A stretch of 64,000 nt of DNA from assembly GCA_036873135.1 (NCBI GenBank), contig JAPTYO010000008.1, positions 39,130,819-39,194,818 of the forward strand, in the 5' to 3' direction. Position 1 is the first letter of the stretch; each line of letters starts with the position of its first letter. Below are positions 35,441 through 46,400 of this stretch, in pieces. The DNA is from Clarkia xantiana subsp. parviflora. Its lineage: Eukaryota; Streptophyta; Magnoliopsida; Myrtales; Onagraceae. Position numbers and translations under genes: made by a program. The notes beneath the pieces are model-generated. The model made no database searches, was not told the DNA's origin, and saw nothing but the letters and a program-made list of their open reading frames with translations.

Positions 35441-35824
35441 AATATGAGAATTCATTCTCTATTATTTATAGAAGATGAACAGACAACATGAAAATTGAAT
35501 GTAGAAGTTGAATAGGTTTTTCCTGAGATGCATATGGACAGTCTAATAGGTGAAGATGAATCTCATAAGTGAAATAGTTTTTTCGTGTGATGCATATGGA
35601 TTGGAAAAAAGTTTTTTTTTTTTTTTAATTGGATTGTGTATTGTTAATGTAAAGCAGAGAATTAGCCTACACATTGTATGAAAGTATATGAGGAGTTATT
35701 ATTTTTTTTGTAACTGCTCCTAAGATGCAATTAGGTATGTTGGAGCAATTCTAGCTTATTATCAAGGTGCATATGGCAAGGAGTTATAAAGCAAGAGTGA
35801 GAAATGTTGATGTGGACTAATAAT

Positions 35825-35825
<1 letters not shown>

Positions 35826-35861
<36 letters not shown>
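35826..35861. repeat. GATA microsatellite at the Helitron 5' end
   Basis: About nine GATA units. On the minus strand this reads (TCTA)n and forms the TC start of Heli-H. Slippage here may have lengthened the original terminus. Confidence 0.8.
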
Positions 35862-35863
<2 letters not shown>

Positions 35864-36293
35864 CCTCCATCCATGTTAGTATTTCCATAGTCATTTAGCA
35901 TACATCCACACTTAGAAATTTTCCACACATGATTAGCATATTTATTACATGTAGGATTACTTCGTACGTACACGCCGGCGTAAACTGGATTTTCATTCAT
36001 CTATAATCATGATCCCGTTATACCCTTATCCTAGCTCATATTTTTGGACAAAGAGATAGAAAAATATGATTTCGTCATACCCACATTCTTCGGATACATG
36101 TCGGAATATTTACATGTTCGTACTAATGTCTATGTTTTTCCTGTCCTAAGAAACGAGGATAAGGCGCGACAATACGCTTACAGACATACGATGGATTCTT
36201 CAAGAGGTAAGACACGGCATCAGATTGAGCGTGTCATCCCATCGTAAAATAGAGTCAATCAAGGGTTAATCAATTGGTTGAATCGGGGGCAGG
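35862..36293 (+). mobile_element. Gypsy-D 3' UTR and polypurine tract, copy 1
   Basis: Colinear with 44614-45040. It ends ATCGGGGGCAGG directly before the LTR start. In copy 2 the sequence before TACCTCC is the promoter-like block without a gap; here the Helitron lies between. Confidence 0.75.
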
Positions 36294-36466
36294 TGATGGA
36301 TATACGCTCAATTTGGACCCGTTTTCATTCGGATTGTATTATTTTAATAACCCCACGAACGATTGAAAATCGAAACTTTGACCCAAACACGTCACCCGCG
36401 GAAAAACTGTCCGAACGGGAAAAAAAACACCCGTCCGGACACGTTGCTGGTCCGATCCCAGACCTT
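36294..36466 (+). repeat. Gypsy-D 3' LTR, truncated
   Basis: Starts TGATGGATATACGC after the polypurine tract and follows the LTR for about 170 bp (CACGTCACCCGCGG block), then switches to minus-strand Copia-A leader. Confidence 0.8.
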
Positions 36467-37414
36467 GGCCATGAACACTTCCATATCAATCATGCATATT
36501 TGGCGACTGGCTTTTGTTTTTAAAAACATTTAAAATATTAGGGGCTGACTTGCAGTTCATGCTTCGATTAATCATGTGTGTTTCTAGACATGAATCCTAG
36601 GCAATCACAACCATCACAGCATGTCTGTCCTAGTGCGCAAACCATATATTTAACCAGGGCTCCGCCCCCAAACATCCAGCTAGCTTGACTTAGTCAAGAC
36701 AACAGTTCTAATAAATATATGTGACGGAAAGTAAACAATTGCAATTCAGCCCACTAATTAATCCAGTCCCAAAATCATGCATTTCCGCGATCCATCCCCA
36801 TAATCGAAACTAGGCAATAATGTTTAATTTAAACATGAAAGTTTTGAACCTTCGAGCACTGTATAGACTAATTAAAGTTCAAAAAAAATTTGGATTTTAA
36901 AACTTGACCATCCCATTTTATTAATTGAATTGAATTTGATTTTGAAAAAGCCGGGTCGGTTCAGTCAATTTCGGTCCGGTTTGGTTCGGGTCCAGTAAAT
37001 CCGGTTCGGTCCGGTTTTATTTTCAAAACTGGTTTGGTCCGAACCGGTCCAATAAAATAGGGTTCGGTTCAACATAAGAAACTGGTTCGGTTAGGTCCAC
37101 TAAGTTACCCCGGTTCGACCCAACCCGACTAGGTCGAACCGATTAAGAAAATCCGGTTTGGTTTTATGCCTATCTGGTTTAGCAAATTGGACCGGCCCAT
37201 TAAATACATAGGGTTGGGCCGAAATAATCTTGTGGGCTAAGTAGGGTTTTAAAGTCCACTAAAAACTTAACTTAGCCTCCAATAATTATTAACTATATAA
37301 AATAATTTCCAATATTGCATATATATATATTTCGGCACTCATAATAAACATATATATATATATTTATTGTCAATATTCTATTTATAAGACAAAATCAATC
37401 AATAATATATATAT
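36467..37414 (-). mobile_element. Copia-A leader (minus strand), left part
   Basis: Inverted relative to 10430-11300: CATATTTGGCGACTGG matches the reverse of the leader near 11240, followed by CCGGTTCGGTCC-type repeats at about 36940-37150. It continues at 42853 after the Copia-C1 insertion. Confidence 0.75.
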
Positions 37415-37599
37415 TGTTATGAATATATTTAGTGGATGTTCAATATTACGTGTATATACCATCTTCCTTGTTTAGACTTTCCTAGTATTAAATTTACTTC
37501 CTCCACAAGTATATGTAATCCCTATATAAGGGCTCCTTATGTGTGATAATAAGACATTCTCAAGTTCCCTCATTCTATTACCTATCTACTTTCGTAACA
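37415..37599 (+). repeat. Copia-C1 5' LTR
   Basis: 185 bp, TGTTATGAATA to TTCGTAACA, with a TATA motif CTATATAAG at about 37522-37530. Very short for a copia LTR. Confidence 0.9.
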
Positions 37600-37612
37600 C
37601 GTTATCAACACG
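37600..37612 (+). other. Copia-C1 primer binding site
   Basis: CGTTATCAACACG next to the LTR. This TATCAACACG type is used by some copia elements primed from an internal part of tRNA-Met. Confidence 0.65.
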
Positions 37613-38283
37613 AAAATTCTCAAAATTAAATCGTCGGTCCAACATCCATCGCAAGATTCTCCATCGCAGAGGGCAAACTAATCTCGATACACTATGCCTC
37701 TTCAATTTGCCCATCTCTGCTTGCCGACTTCTGCAGATGGTTTATTGTCCCCACCAAGAGACTCCATAAAAACCACAATACGAAGACAATTTCCTCATAT
37801 CCTTCATTACTCTTCCATTTTTCATGAATATAAAATAATAATATATAAAACCTAGATGATTATTTACATCTAATAATGCTTTGTCTTCTTCAGGATGATT
37901 AATCTACAAACTTGACGACAAATTCTACAAGTTATGCTCGACTTCAACAATGACCTCCTCGATTTTTTTAAAAAGGGAGATTAATATTCCTTCACTATTT
38001 TTTTATGGAAGTTAAATATCGATTATACATTCATAAATATAGATTTAATCATATAGTCTGTTTATTATTTGATATCGACTAGTCTTATTTATTATTTCAT
38101 ATTATATATTATATATTCTAATAATTTATTGTTTTGTGACAGCGGCAATATATTAGATTTGTTAGGATTTATCTCATCAAACTCAGTTTTACGTACATTA
38201 AAAAAATAGTGTGGCGTAGCACATGGTTGCTCGATATCTCCATATGTAATTGATGAACTAAAGTTATATGTATCGCCCACTAC

Positions 38284-38515
38284 ATATACTTCGCTCCCTG
38301 AAGTGAGCGTTGCAATTATGATCATAAAGATGATATACTCCACTCCCTGAAGTGAGTGTTGTAGTTTATATGTTTTTAATGTTATATTATACTCCCTGAA
38401 GTGAGTATTACAGTTTATAATTGCAATGATAATATATTGCACTCCATGAAGTGAGTATTGCATATTATAATTACAATAAAAATATTGGTCACTCCCTAAA
38501 GTGAGTGCTACAGTT
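38284..38515 (+). repeat. Five ~55-bp tandem repeats with CTCCCTGAAGTGAG core
   Basis: Cores at about 38292, 38342, 38391, 38441 and 38493, each of CACTCCCTGAAGTGAGTG type with CACTC/GAGTG able to pair, followed by an AT-rich spacer with TACAGTTTATAATTGCAA. They lie in the non-coding 5' third of Copia-C1. Confidence 0.75.
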
Positions 38516-39059
38516 TATGATTGGCTTTGAAGGAATACGATTTTACTGTTGTTATCATGTCATGGTTGACTTTGAAAAAGATAAAATAATTAGCATCATC
38601 ATGATATTGATAAAGAACAGTGATGCCTCTTACAAATAAAGAATGCACGAAAAGAATGCAAAGTCCAATTGATTTGGAATAATGATAATTATGAGAAGTG
38701 TGGCGACGCTAGCAGAAAAGTAATGATATTATGCAGCGCGAGATTTGATCATATGAAGCGCAATGACTCTAGGCAAAGTGGCCTATGTGAAAAGCAAAAA
38801 TCCTTGGATATATTATAATTAAATATGAGATATTATGACAAAAAAAGAATTGCATTCTTAATTAATATCGTATCATGAAGATTCGACATCACGATCCTGA
38901 AGATCAATAATATTCATATTTATTTTAAAATTCCGCATTTACAGTTAATATTTTTTATTGCATTGCGTTTACAGTTATCTTTTATTTCTTGCACTGCATT
39001 TACAGTTATCTTTTTATTTCTTGCATTGCATTATATTTATTATATACATATATTCTTAT

Positions 39060-39600
39060 GTTTATTGCATTTTATTATAAAATGATCCATAAGATCAATA
39101 GTTATTCAAAAGCTCAAGAATTACTACATTTAGGATCCAGAAGATCCTATAATGTATGAAAAATGATTTAATGAAGTAAAGATCTTCAAGTATGAAAAGT
39201 GAATCATGTAAAACATGAGTTATACATAAAGAATCCTGAAGATTCTAAGAGATCGTGAGTTATGAATAAACGATCATGAAGATCCTAGAAGATCTGGAAA
39301 TGAATAAAGGATCCTAAAGATCCTAAATATATGGGACTATGAATTAACGAGATTGAAGATCCCTGAAAATCTTAAATTATGAACAGAGATCCTGAAGATC
39401 CAGAATTATTTTTATGAATGACCTGGGATCATGAAAATGGATGATCTGAAAAGATGAAAATAGGATCCGAACATCCTAAGAAATTTTGAGTTATGAACAA
39501 AAGATCTTTAAAGATCTTGAGCTACGAATAAGAATTATGAGGATCCAAAAATATTTTGAGTTATAAATAATCCTGAATTACGAGCATTTATATGAAGTTG
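39060..39600 (+). repeat. Purine-rich repeats of GATCCTGAAGATC type
   Basis: About a dozen irregular units spaced roughly 35-50 bp, each with a GATC-x-GAAGATCCT core and a TTATGAATAA spacer. A single related unit, GATCCAGAAGATC, is in Copia-C2 at about 46758-46770. So the array is an expansion specific to Copia-C1, in the place between gag and pol. Confidence 0.75.
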
Positions 39601-39699
39601 TTAATGTTATTTATATGCTTCATATACTCTATCTATTATTATAAAGAATTGATTACTCCGCAATCATCATTATGATGACGATGAATAATATAAAAATAT

Positions 39700-41850
39700 G
39701 CGGAATGTGTTACAAAAGATACAAAATAGATCTCTTGCAGATTATGAAAGAAATACATATCAGGTAAACCAGAAGTTTACCGCCAATATTGGCATGATTG
39801 ATTAAATATCTCAGTAAACCAGAAGTTTACTGATGCAAAGAGGTAAACTAAAAGTTTTACCCATATAATACGATAATTGGCGTGACCGGTTATAGACCAT
39901 TCCGGATCACTTATGATGCACAATACATTATTTGGAAGAACCTGAAGATTCTCCATAAATTATTACAATGCTTGCTCTCAAGGAAAATTCATTATGTATT
40001 CATCATCAACTGAGTTTGGGATAAAATCCCTTAATTATAAGGTGAATATGGGCCCGTTCACCAGCCATGTGGACCACGATATTATTTTGAAAGATTAATC
40101 TACAATATGGTCACACGAGCGTTGATTATGGATTTGCAATAGCAAAATTTCCAGATTATGTAATAAAGAATGATGATGATATTGAAAGTTGATATTTATT
40201 ACAAGATTCAGACAATTATATGTCTAGATTTGCAGTTTAGCATGAAAGTAACAAAGATCCTCCAATTTAATAGCTAAACTGCTACCAATTAGAGCAAATT
40301 GAGTACAAATGCATGCTATTATGAAAGCAGCAATATAACTGCGCATCAAGCCAATATTAAATCAGAGTTCTCCCTTTTACAACCAATTTTTAGTGAAGAG
40401 ACAAATTTTCCACATATTAATTTTATGATGTGCGATATATGTTTGAACTGCTCCACCGCAACGCACAAACATGGGTCTGGAATGTTGGGAAAAAAAAATA
40501 TTTTGTCTATAAATCAATTTATTGGGAACAATGAATGATATATATTTAAAGCAAGAATTGCTGATTGTTATTGATGAACAACTTTTCCCAACATTAGGGG
40601 GAGAAAAGAAGCAGCTGGCAGAAAAGAGATTGACTGAAAAAAAAATTGTTATTATCTCATTTAGATCCTCGCACAATGATAATATGAATCTGAAGTTCAA
40701 AGAGATAACCATTTTCAGATACTGCCTATTAAGTGACTTTATGAGACCCAGAAAGTCATAAGTCAATTACCGGCTGCATATGCTCCAATTTAAATGTCCC
40801 GGTTAGATAATTTATAATGAAAAATAAGTCACGCCTGAAGCGTGCGATAATGGTTCCACGGAAATTTTTGAAAGAAGAATGGAGCATGGAAAGAAAAGAA
40901 ATATAAATATGGTCTTATTGTGGAGGTGATTTCCCAAAGAATTAAAAACATAACTAAATATGAAACCCCAGAAGTGGTTCAGGTACCTGAAAGTAATTAC
41001 AATAAAAAAAATCTCGATGAGTTATGTCATTAATGGGAAAATGACGGAACCGAGAATATCAAGTTGTCGACAACAGTTTTGAGTATTATTCATGATTGAA
41101 ATCTTAAAACAAGACGAGGAGTCGAGGATCTTGAGCTCAATATGTTAAACACGTATTATGATTGGCCAAAGTTTGAAAAGACGCAAGTATTAACATGAAA
41201 AATGCATAAGGTGGAAGCCATTGGATACAAATTATTTCCCGCATAAATAAATTGTGTCGTAAGATATATACGCACAACCTGTGGTACAAATGTTATATGC
41301 GAAATCCTGGCATTTATTATATGGATCATTTAGTGGAAAAATCATCTTCAAATATATTATTACGTTGGCAGTACATAAAAAGTTTTGAATGCGTCCCACA
41401 TATGAATTATTTATAGCCGATAGCAAAATTAAAGTGAAAAACCTAGAAGGATTGAAAATGCTAGCATGAAATTTTTTCCAAGAATGTTGGATAATAAATA
41501 TATTGTACCATTATTTTGTATATATGAAGATAATGCAGGTTATATAGCTCGAGTTGAAGATCGTTATATCAAAGGAGACGTACAAAACACATTCGCCTCA
41601 AGTTATTCTTCATCCAATGAATTTGTTCATATGACTATCAAGTGGATCTTTTTAAGGAGGCTTTATCGACTGCGACATCTGGAATATTGGCGAACATGAT
41701 TGGATTGCGTCGACTTAATGAAATTACGCGATGTCAACATCAGGGGGAGAATCTACACCGCTGCACTCTTTTTCCCTTAACCAAGGTTTTATCCCATCGG
41801 GTTTTCCTGGTAAGGTTTTTAACGAGGCAGCTTACAAAAAGGGATCCATA
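39700..41850 (+). pseudogene. Copia-C1 pol scraps
   Basis: Heavily decayed. Recognisable pieces align with Copia-C2: an integrase zinc-region start near 39880 (WRDRL, parallel to WHDLLGHP), integrase start near 40055, CDICLNCSTATHKHGSGM near 40430 (parallel to CAIYVLIAPPQRTKMG), and RNase H from 41466 (IYEDNAGYIARVEDRYIKGD, parallel to LYDDNAACTAQMKKATSK), ending near 41735 in LRRLNEIT. RT is almost unrecognisable. No part could be translated into a working protein. Confidence 0.75.
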
Positions 41851-41950
41851 ATTGTGTACTCTTTTTCCTTCACTAGATTTTTATCCCAATGAGTTTTTTC
41901 TAGTAAGGTTTTAACGAGGCACAATTCCCTTATGAACATCCAAGGGGGAG

Positions 41951-42852
41951 TGTTATGAATATATTTAGTGGATGTTCAATATTACGTGTATATACCATCT
42001 TCCTTGTTTAGACTTTCCTAGTATTAAATTTACTTCCTCCACAAGTATATGTAATAGAGCTGAGCATGGGACGGATGGGCGGGCTTTTTCTAAAAAATGG
42101 CCCAAGCCCTAAAACTAGGGCCGCTTAATGGTTGTCCCGAGCCCTATCCCGAGCCCTATCCCGAGCCCTAGCTAGTAGGAAAAGGCCCGCCCGCCACGGG
42201 CCTACAGGGACTAGGGACAAATGGGACAAACCCAAATTCCCATCCAAGTTCAAAAAAAAAAAAAAAAATCATACTCAATTTACTTAAACCATAACCAAAC
42301 ACAGAACGGCAACAAAATTCACCACAAAGTTCACCATAAAACACCAAAATCACTCAAACATTTTGTCACTTGTAAGAACACCAAGTTCAACACATAACTT
42401 GGTTCTCCAAAATAGTTCACCAATGACTCCAAAACTAAGTTTTACCAAGACTCTAACACAAAGTCACCAACAATTCAGATATAACAAGTTATAAATACAA
42501 ATCCATATCAAATCGAACTTCAACCCGAGCCATCACTAAAGTTAACTTAACTAACTATAATTTATAGCTGATAAGTTAGCAAAAAGGGACGGGACGGGTC
42601 TTTTGGGACTTCGTAAAAAAACCCTAGCCCTAGCCCGAGCCCTAGTTGAGAAGAAAAGTCCCGCCCATTAGGGCTTGGGCACATTTTTGGGACGGGCTTT
42701 TTGGGACGGGCTAGAGCGGGACGGGCGGGATTTTGAGCCTCTTGGGATATTTGCTCACCCCTAATATGTAATCCCTATATAAGGGCTCCTTATGTGTGAT
42801 AATAAGACATTCTCAAGTTCCCTCATTCTATTACCTATCTACTTTCGTAACA
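41951..42852 (+). repeat. Copia-C1 3' LTR split by hAT-type element
   Basis: LTR pieces 41951-42054 and 42772-42852 join to the same 185 bp as the 5' LTR once the insertion and one target copy are removed. Confidence 0.9.
42055..42763. mobile_element. Non-autonomous hAT-type element, 709 bp
   Basis: Flanked by an 8-bp duplication ATATGTAA (42047-42054, 42764-42771). Terminal inverted repeats are TAGAGCTGAGCA and, on the other strand, TAGGGGTGAGCA. Subterminal parts are crowded with GAGCCCTA / GGGACGGGC repeats on both sides, typical of hAT transposase binding regions. No transposase frame. It inserted after Copia-C1, so it is among the youngest events here. Confidence 0.9.
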
Positions 42853-43446
42853 TATATATATATATATATATATTATTTATTGTCAATATCTTTAATATGG
42901 AAACAAATATATGACAATATATTTTCTTAATCCTTTAGGTAACTAAATCTATCAATAATATCTTTATCCCTATAAATTAGCTAGATATATTGATAGTTAT
43001 ATATTTCTATATAATTAATGTGAACCCATCCTTATGTTTCCAATTATAGATATATTGTTACTCTTAATAAAAATTAAAATATTGTAAACAATAATACTAG
43101 AATATTTCGGCCGAATCTTTCTTAGGGTCTAAGAAATTAAAAATTTTACCTTGTTAATTTACCTAGGGTTCGGCCGAAACACATAATTGGAGACAAGTGA
43201 TCAAATTTTAAGATCAAATTCTAATAAGATCTACAATTCAATGTTTGATTTTGATTAAAGTCCCCTTTTTCTTGAAAATCATGAACATCAAATTTTACTA
43301 AGAACATCATGAAAATTTCGGCACCATCAACTTAAAAATTTCGAAAATTTCAAGAGTCACAACTTTAAATTTTCGGCCAGAAATTTAAATTTTCAAGAAC
43401 ATCAGTTTATCAAAATCAAGAACTTCTAACACAGGCTCTGATATCA
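42853..43446 (-). mobile_element. Copia-A leader (minus strand), right part, with primer site
   Basis: Continues 36467-37414 beyond Copia-C1: TA-rich, then GGCCGAAA-containing sequence, ending with the primer site at 43435-43446 (minus strand TGATATCAGAGC). Confidence 0.75.
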
Positions 43447-43447
43447 C

Positions 43448-43743
43448 TGAAGGATTAAGGGGTTGACTACTACGGAAACATAACCACTGGTACATGCCAG
43501 TAATCAGAATTACACAACGGAACATGTTCACATACCTTAAACCTTTTCCTTAGTCTCAAGGATCCTGCTGAGGGAGTTCACGATCCAGCGAAAGGAACCA
43601 GTAGAGGTTCTTGTTAAGGAAGCCCTACGCGGTATTAGCTCCACAACAAAGCCTATGATCGATTCTTGGCAGGGACAGTTCCCGGAGTGTTTTGCTCTAA
43701 GCAAATTGGCCCACCCTTTGTGATGCAAGTGGTTCAGATGAAC
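43448..43743 (-). repeat. Copia-A 5' LTR (minus strand), truncated
   Basis: The last part of the Copia-A LTR, next to its primer site; matches include the ATCGATCATAGGCTTTG-like and CCAAGGGTG-like blocks on the minus strand. Homology stops at about 43743, where Gypsy-D sequence begins. Confidence 0.7.
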
Positions 43744-44613
43744 TAGTACAATCACGTCACGTGTCGACTACCAAGTGACAATCCGAAAAACTACGTACGT
43801 ACAACGACGGTCGCGTACCTACGACCATATCTACTATAAAAATGGCCACATATGAATTAAAAATGACATGATCATGCAAGTGAAGGCAACCCGCACACAA
43901 ATGACAATTTCGAGAAAAATGGATATCCAATCAATACGATAACAATAAGCCGAGCGATCAAAGGTTATCACATGTCAAGCACGGGCAATCAATATACAAA
44001 TGTACAATACACATATGAAAAGGAAAAAATTCCGAACCTTTGGAAAACCCGAACCGAATAGTCGGCTCGGATTTTGAATTCTGTCGTCGCCGAAAAAGGG
44101 ACGCCGCTGCCGGACCAAACCCGTCGCCACCTCCGCCCACCGTCCTCGGAATCTTCACCGAGCTACGCCGAAGCCCGCATTGCCTTCGCCGTCCGGTGCT
44201 GCAGCACGCCTCACCTCTGCCACTCTAAGCCGTCGACGGGACCCCCCTCGCCGTCCGCCACGTCGACAGTCCTCACCTTCCTCGCCGGAGAGACTGGCCA
44301 GTAATCCCGCCGTGTCGAGCTCCTCCCCCCACCGATCGAAGTCCGCGTCGTTGTGCCGTAAATTCCCCCCTCCTGACAAGTAGCTCCGACCACTTCAAAA
44401 CCGGGCCAAGTAAGTGGCTTGGTTTCCAAGAAAAGATTGTTTGGTGGAGAAAAAGATGGTGGCTACTCAAATGTTAATTCCTTCTCTCTCCCTTTATAAT
44501 AAATTATGGTAGGGTTCTTAAAAGATATTCTAATCTCCACCTTTAATTTAAAATGAGGAGATACAAGGGCTAGGATTAAAGTTGACAACTTTACTCATTT
44601 TTAACTATAGTTA
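43744..44613 (-). promoter_or_regulatory. Gypsy-D antisense promoter-like region, copy 2
   Basis: 870 bp, paralogue of 26611-27439, with the TATA-like block at about 44495-44505 and the GC-rich first-exon-like part at about 44060-44385. Here it runs without interruption into the 3' UTR (44614), which shows the two blocks are parts of one element. The overlapping GC-rich frames on both strands are mutual shadows and I do not call any as a gene. Confidence 0.45.
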
Positions 44614-45040
44614 ACCATACCTCCACCCATGTTAGTATTTCCATACTCATTTAGCATACATCCCACACTTAGAAATTTTCCACTTATGATTACATGTAGG
44701 ATTACTTCGTACGTACACGCCGGCGTAAACTGGATTTTCATTCATCTATAATCATGATCCCGTCATACCCTTATCCTAGCTTATATTTTCGGACAAAAAA
44801 ATAGAAAAATATGATTTTCGTCATACTCGCATTCTTCGGATACATGTCTGAATATATACATGTTCGTACTAATGTCTATGTTTTCTCTGTCCTGAGAAAC
44901 AAGGATAAGGCGCGACAATACGCTTACGGACATACGATGGATTCGACAAGAGGTAAAGACGCGGGATCGAATTGAGCGTGTCATCCCATCGTAAAATAGA
45001 GTCAATCAAGGTTTAAGCCATTGGTTGACTTGGGGGCATG
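44614..45040 (+). mobile_element. Gypsy-D 3' UTR and polypurine tract, copy 2
   Basis: Colinear with 35862-36293, ending CTTGGGGGCATG before the LTR. Confidence 0.75.
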
Positions 45041-45803
45041 TGATGTATATACGCTCATTTTGGAACCGTTTTCATTCGGATTGTATTATTTTAATAACCC
45101 ACGAGCGATTGCAAATCGAAACTTTGACCCGAACACGTCACCCGCGGCAAAACGGTCCGAACGGGAAAAAACACCCGTCCGGACACGTTGCTGGTCCGAT
45201 CCCCCCTACGGGAGACCGGACCTGCTGGTCCGATCCCAGACCTTGGGGATTGGACTTTCAGTCCGACCTTGAAGGTCCCGACACCCTTCTAAGAACACAA
45301 TATCCCCGCCTTAGGGTGTGCGCGACATCCGGAACACTGTCATCCAAACCGCCCCTCGTGGCGACTCGACCTCATTTTGCACATCCGACCCTTATAGAAT
45401 ACCACGAACTCTCACATGCTTGCTAAGGGTCTAATCCCTCCATTACTTGTTAATTAAGTCCATTTAGGGGTTAACGGTGTCATTAATTTCCTTAATCCCC
45501 TTTGAGTCTATATATAGGACCCAACCCCCTTTCAATTGAGGACTTGATGTAACTTGAAATACTTGAGCTCTACCTTCTATCAACTTTCTCTCTCTAAGAT
45601 ATATACTAATTTAGGCATCAGAGAGGGTTCGGTGGTTCCACCCCCAGCTTACCCCTCGTGCAGGTTCGCAAGGAGACAGACCGCGAGGGAAACAAAATAA
45701 AATGGATTGCGAGAGATGGGAATCAGTCGCGAAGAAATGAATTTCACCCGTGAGAGTGTCATTCGAATCGGCATCCCGTCAATCCGATACACACTTCTTA
45801 ACA
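45041..45803 (+). repeat. Gypsy-D 3' LTR, complete
   Basis: 763 bp, TGATGTATATACGC to TTCTTAACA. It matches 4967-5719, with a few short indels, so the two LTRs come from different insertions of the family. Confidence 0.87.
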
Positions 45804-46103
45804 GTATTAATCCCCTAAATCCTACACGCCCAAGTGGATCCGCTGCACTCCCAGAAGCGAATGCAGCAGTAGCTAGTAATAATAATTTGTCCGAAAGACA
45901 TAATTTCAAAAATTATCTTGGTCTTGACCGTGGTAGAGGTCGTGGACGTGGACGTGTACGTGGGCGTGGCAGGGGAGGAAATAATTACCGCAGCAACAAT
46001 ATGGAGGAATAAAAGGAGGGTTCCAGAAGTAATCCTTCTAGAGGCAATGGTAATGCATTTCACCCATGCGGCTTGAACAATCACTGTGCACGTAGTTTCC
46101 GCA
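45804..46103 (+). pseudogene. gag: Copia-C2 gag C-terminal part
   Basis: Follows the Gypsy-D LTR directly: NPTRPSGSAALPEANAA, then a basic Gly-Arg stretch (GRGRGRGRVRGRGRGG, about 45935-45985), a stop, and a decayed CCHC knuckle (HPCGLNNHCARSFRT, about 46060-46103). The Gly-Arg run is typical of Gag in this copia group. The gag N-terminus and 5' LTR are missing. Confidence 0.8.
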
Positions 46104-46400
46104 CTTGGCTCGGGGGGATATAGCTCAGTTGGTAGAGCTCTGCTCTTGCAATTGGGTCGATTACGGTTTGGATGTCTAATTGTCCATGCGGTAATGATAG
46201 TATCTTGTACCTGAACCAGTGGCTCACTTTTCTAAGTAATGGGGAAGAAGACCGAAACATGCCACTTAATGACTCTACTGAGATAAAGATGTCGGAAACT
46301 TTTTTGACTGATATGCAAGAAGAGAGTATTCTAGAAGAAGTCATAGACGAATACCCGGCAACAAATCTACAAACACTTCGTATAGGAATCCACAAAGAAA
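46104..46400 (+). other. Foreign insert in Copia-C2 gag, including plastid-like trnA
   Basis: Copia gag homology stops after ARSFRT and resumes with PTHFVTLYQ near 46400. The interruption of about 296 bp has two parts: a plastid-like trnA piece (46114-46292) and about 108 bp of unknown origin (46293-46400) that stays open in the gag-side frame ([19 protein letters not shown]). It creates a continuous frame of 94 codons (46172-46456), most likely by chance. Confidence 0.7.
46114..46292 (+). pseudogene. trnA-UGC: Plastid-type trnA-UGC 5' exon and intron start (NUPT)
   Basis: GGGGATATAGCTCAGTTGGT at 46114 and the following bases to the TGC anticodon match, from memory, the 5' exon of plastid tRNA-Ala(UGC). 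They are followed by what I recall as its intron start (TTGGATGTCTAATTGTCC, GGTGGCTCAC-like, CCGAAACATGCCACT), with several substitutions. The 3' exon is absent, so it cannot make a tRNA. Plastid DNA in nuclear chromosomes is common; here it lies inside a retrotransposon gag. Confidence 0.75.

Larger units (their letters stand above)
27440..35861 (-). mobile_element. Heli-H: large Helitron-like element without helicase
   Basis: Minus-strand 3' end at 27440: a GC hairpin (GCGCAACGCGC) about 12 bp before a terminal CTAG, flanked by T on that strand. Minus-strand 5' end at 35861 starts TCTATCTATC. It lies exactly between A (27439) and T (35862). The uninterrupted sequence, AGTTAACCA joined to TACCTCC, is present at 44605-44620. 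These are the rules for Helitrons: 5' TC, 3' hairpin and CTRR, insertion between A and T, no target duplication. No Rep/helicase frame was found, so it is non-autonomous, or a composite of nested Helitron pieces, since further 3'-type ends occur inside. Confidence 0.75.
37415..42852 (+). mobile_element. Copia-C1: element with identical LTRs and decayed genes
   Basis: LTRs 37415-37599 and 41951-42852 (the latter split by a hAT-type insertion) are 185 bp each and identical by my reading. They are flanked by TATAT on both sides, weak evidence in a TA-rich target. A half-tRNA-Met-type primer site follows the 5' LTR, and the 3' polypurine tract CAAGGGGGAG is at 41941-41950. The interior is about 4.35 kb with only scraps of pol. 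Identical LTRs with a dead interior imply it moved recently using proteins from another element. Confidence 0.88.

Noticed and set aside
46114..46160. A nuclear tRNA-Ala gene
   Set aside because: The 3' half is missing and intron-like sequence follows the anticodon stem; it fits a plastid fragment better.
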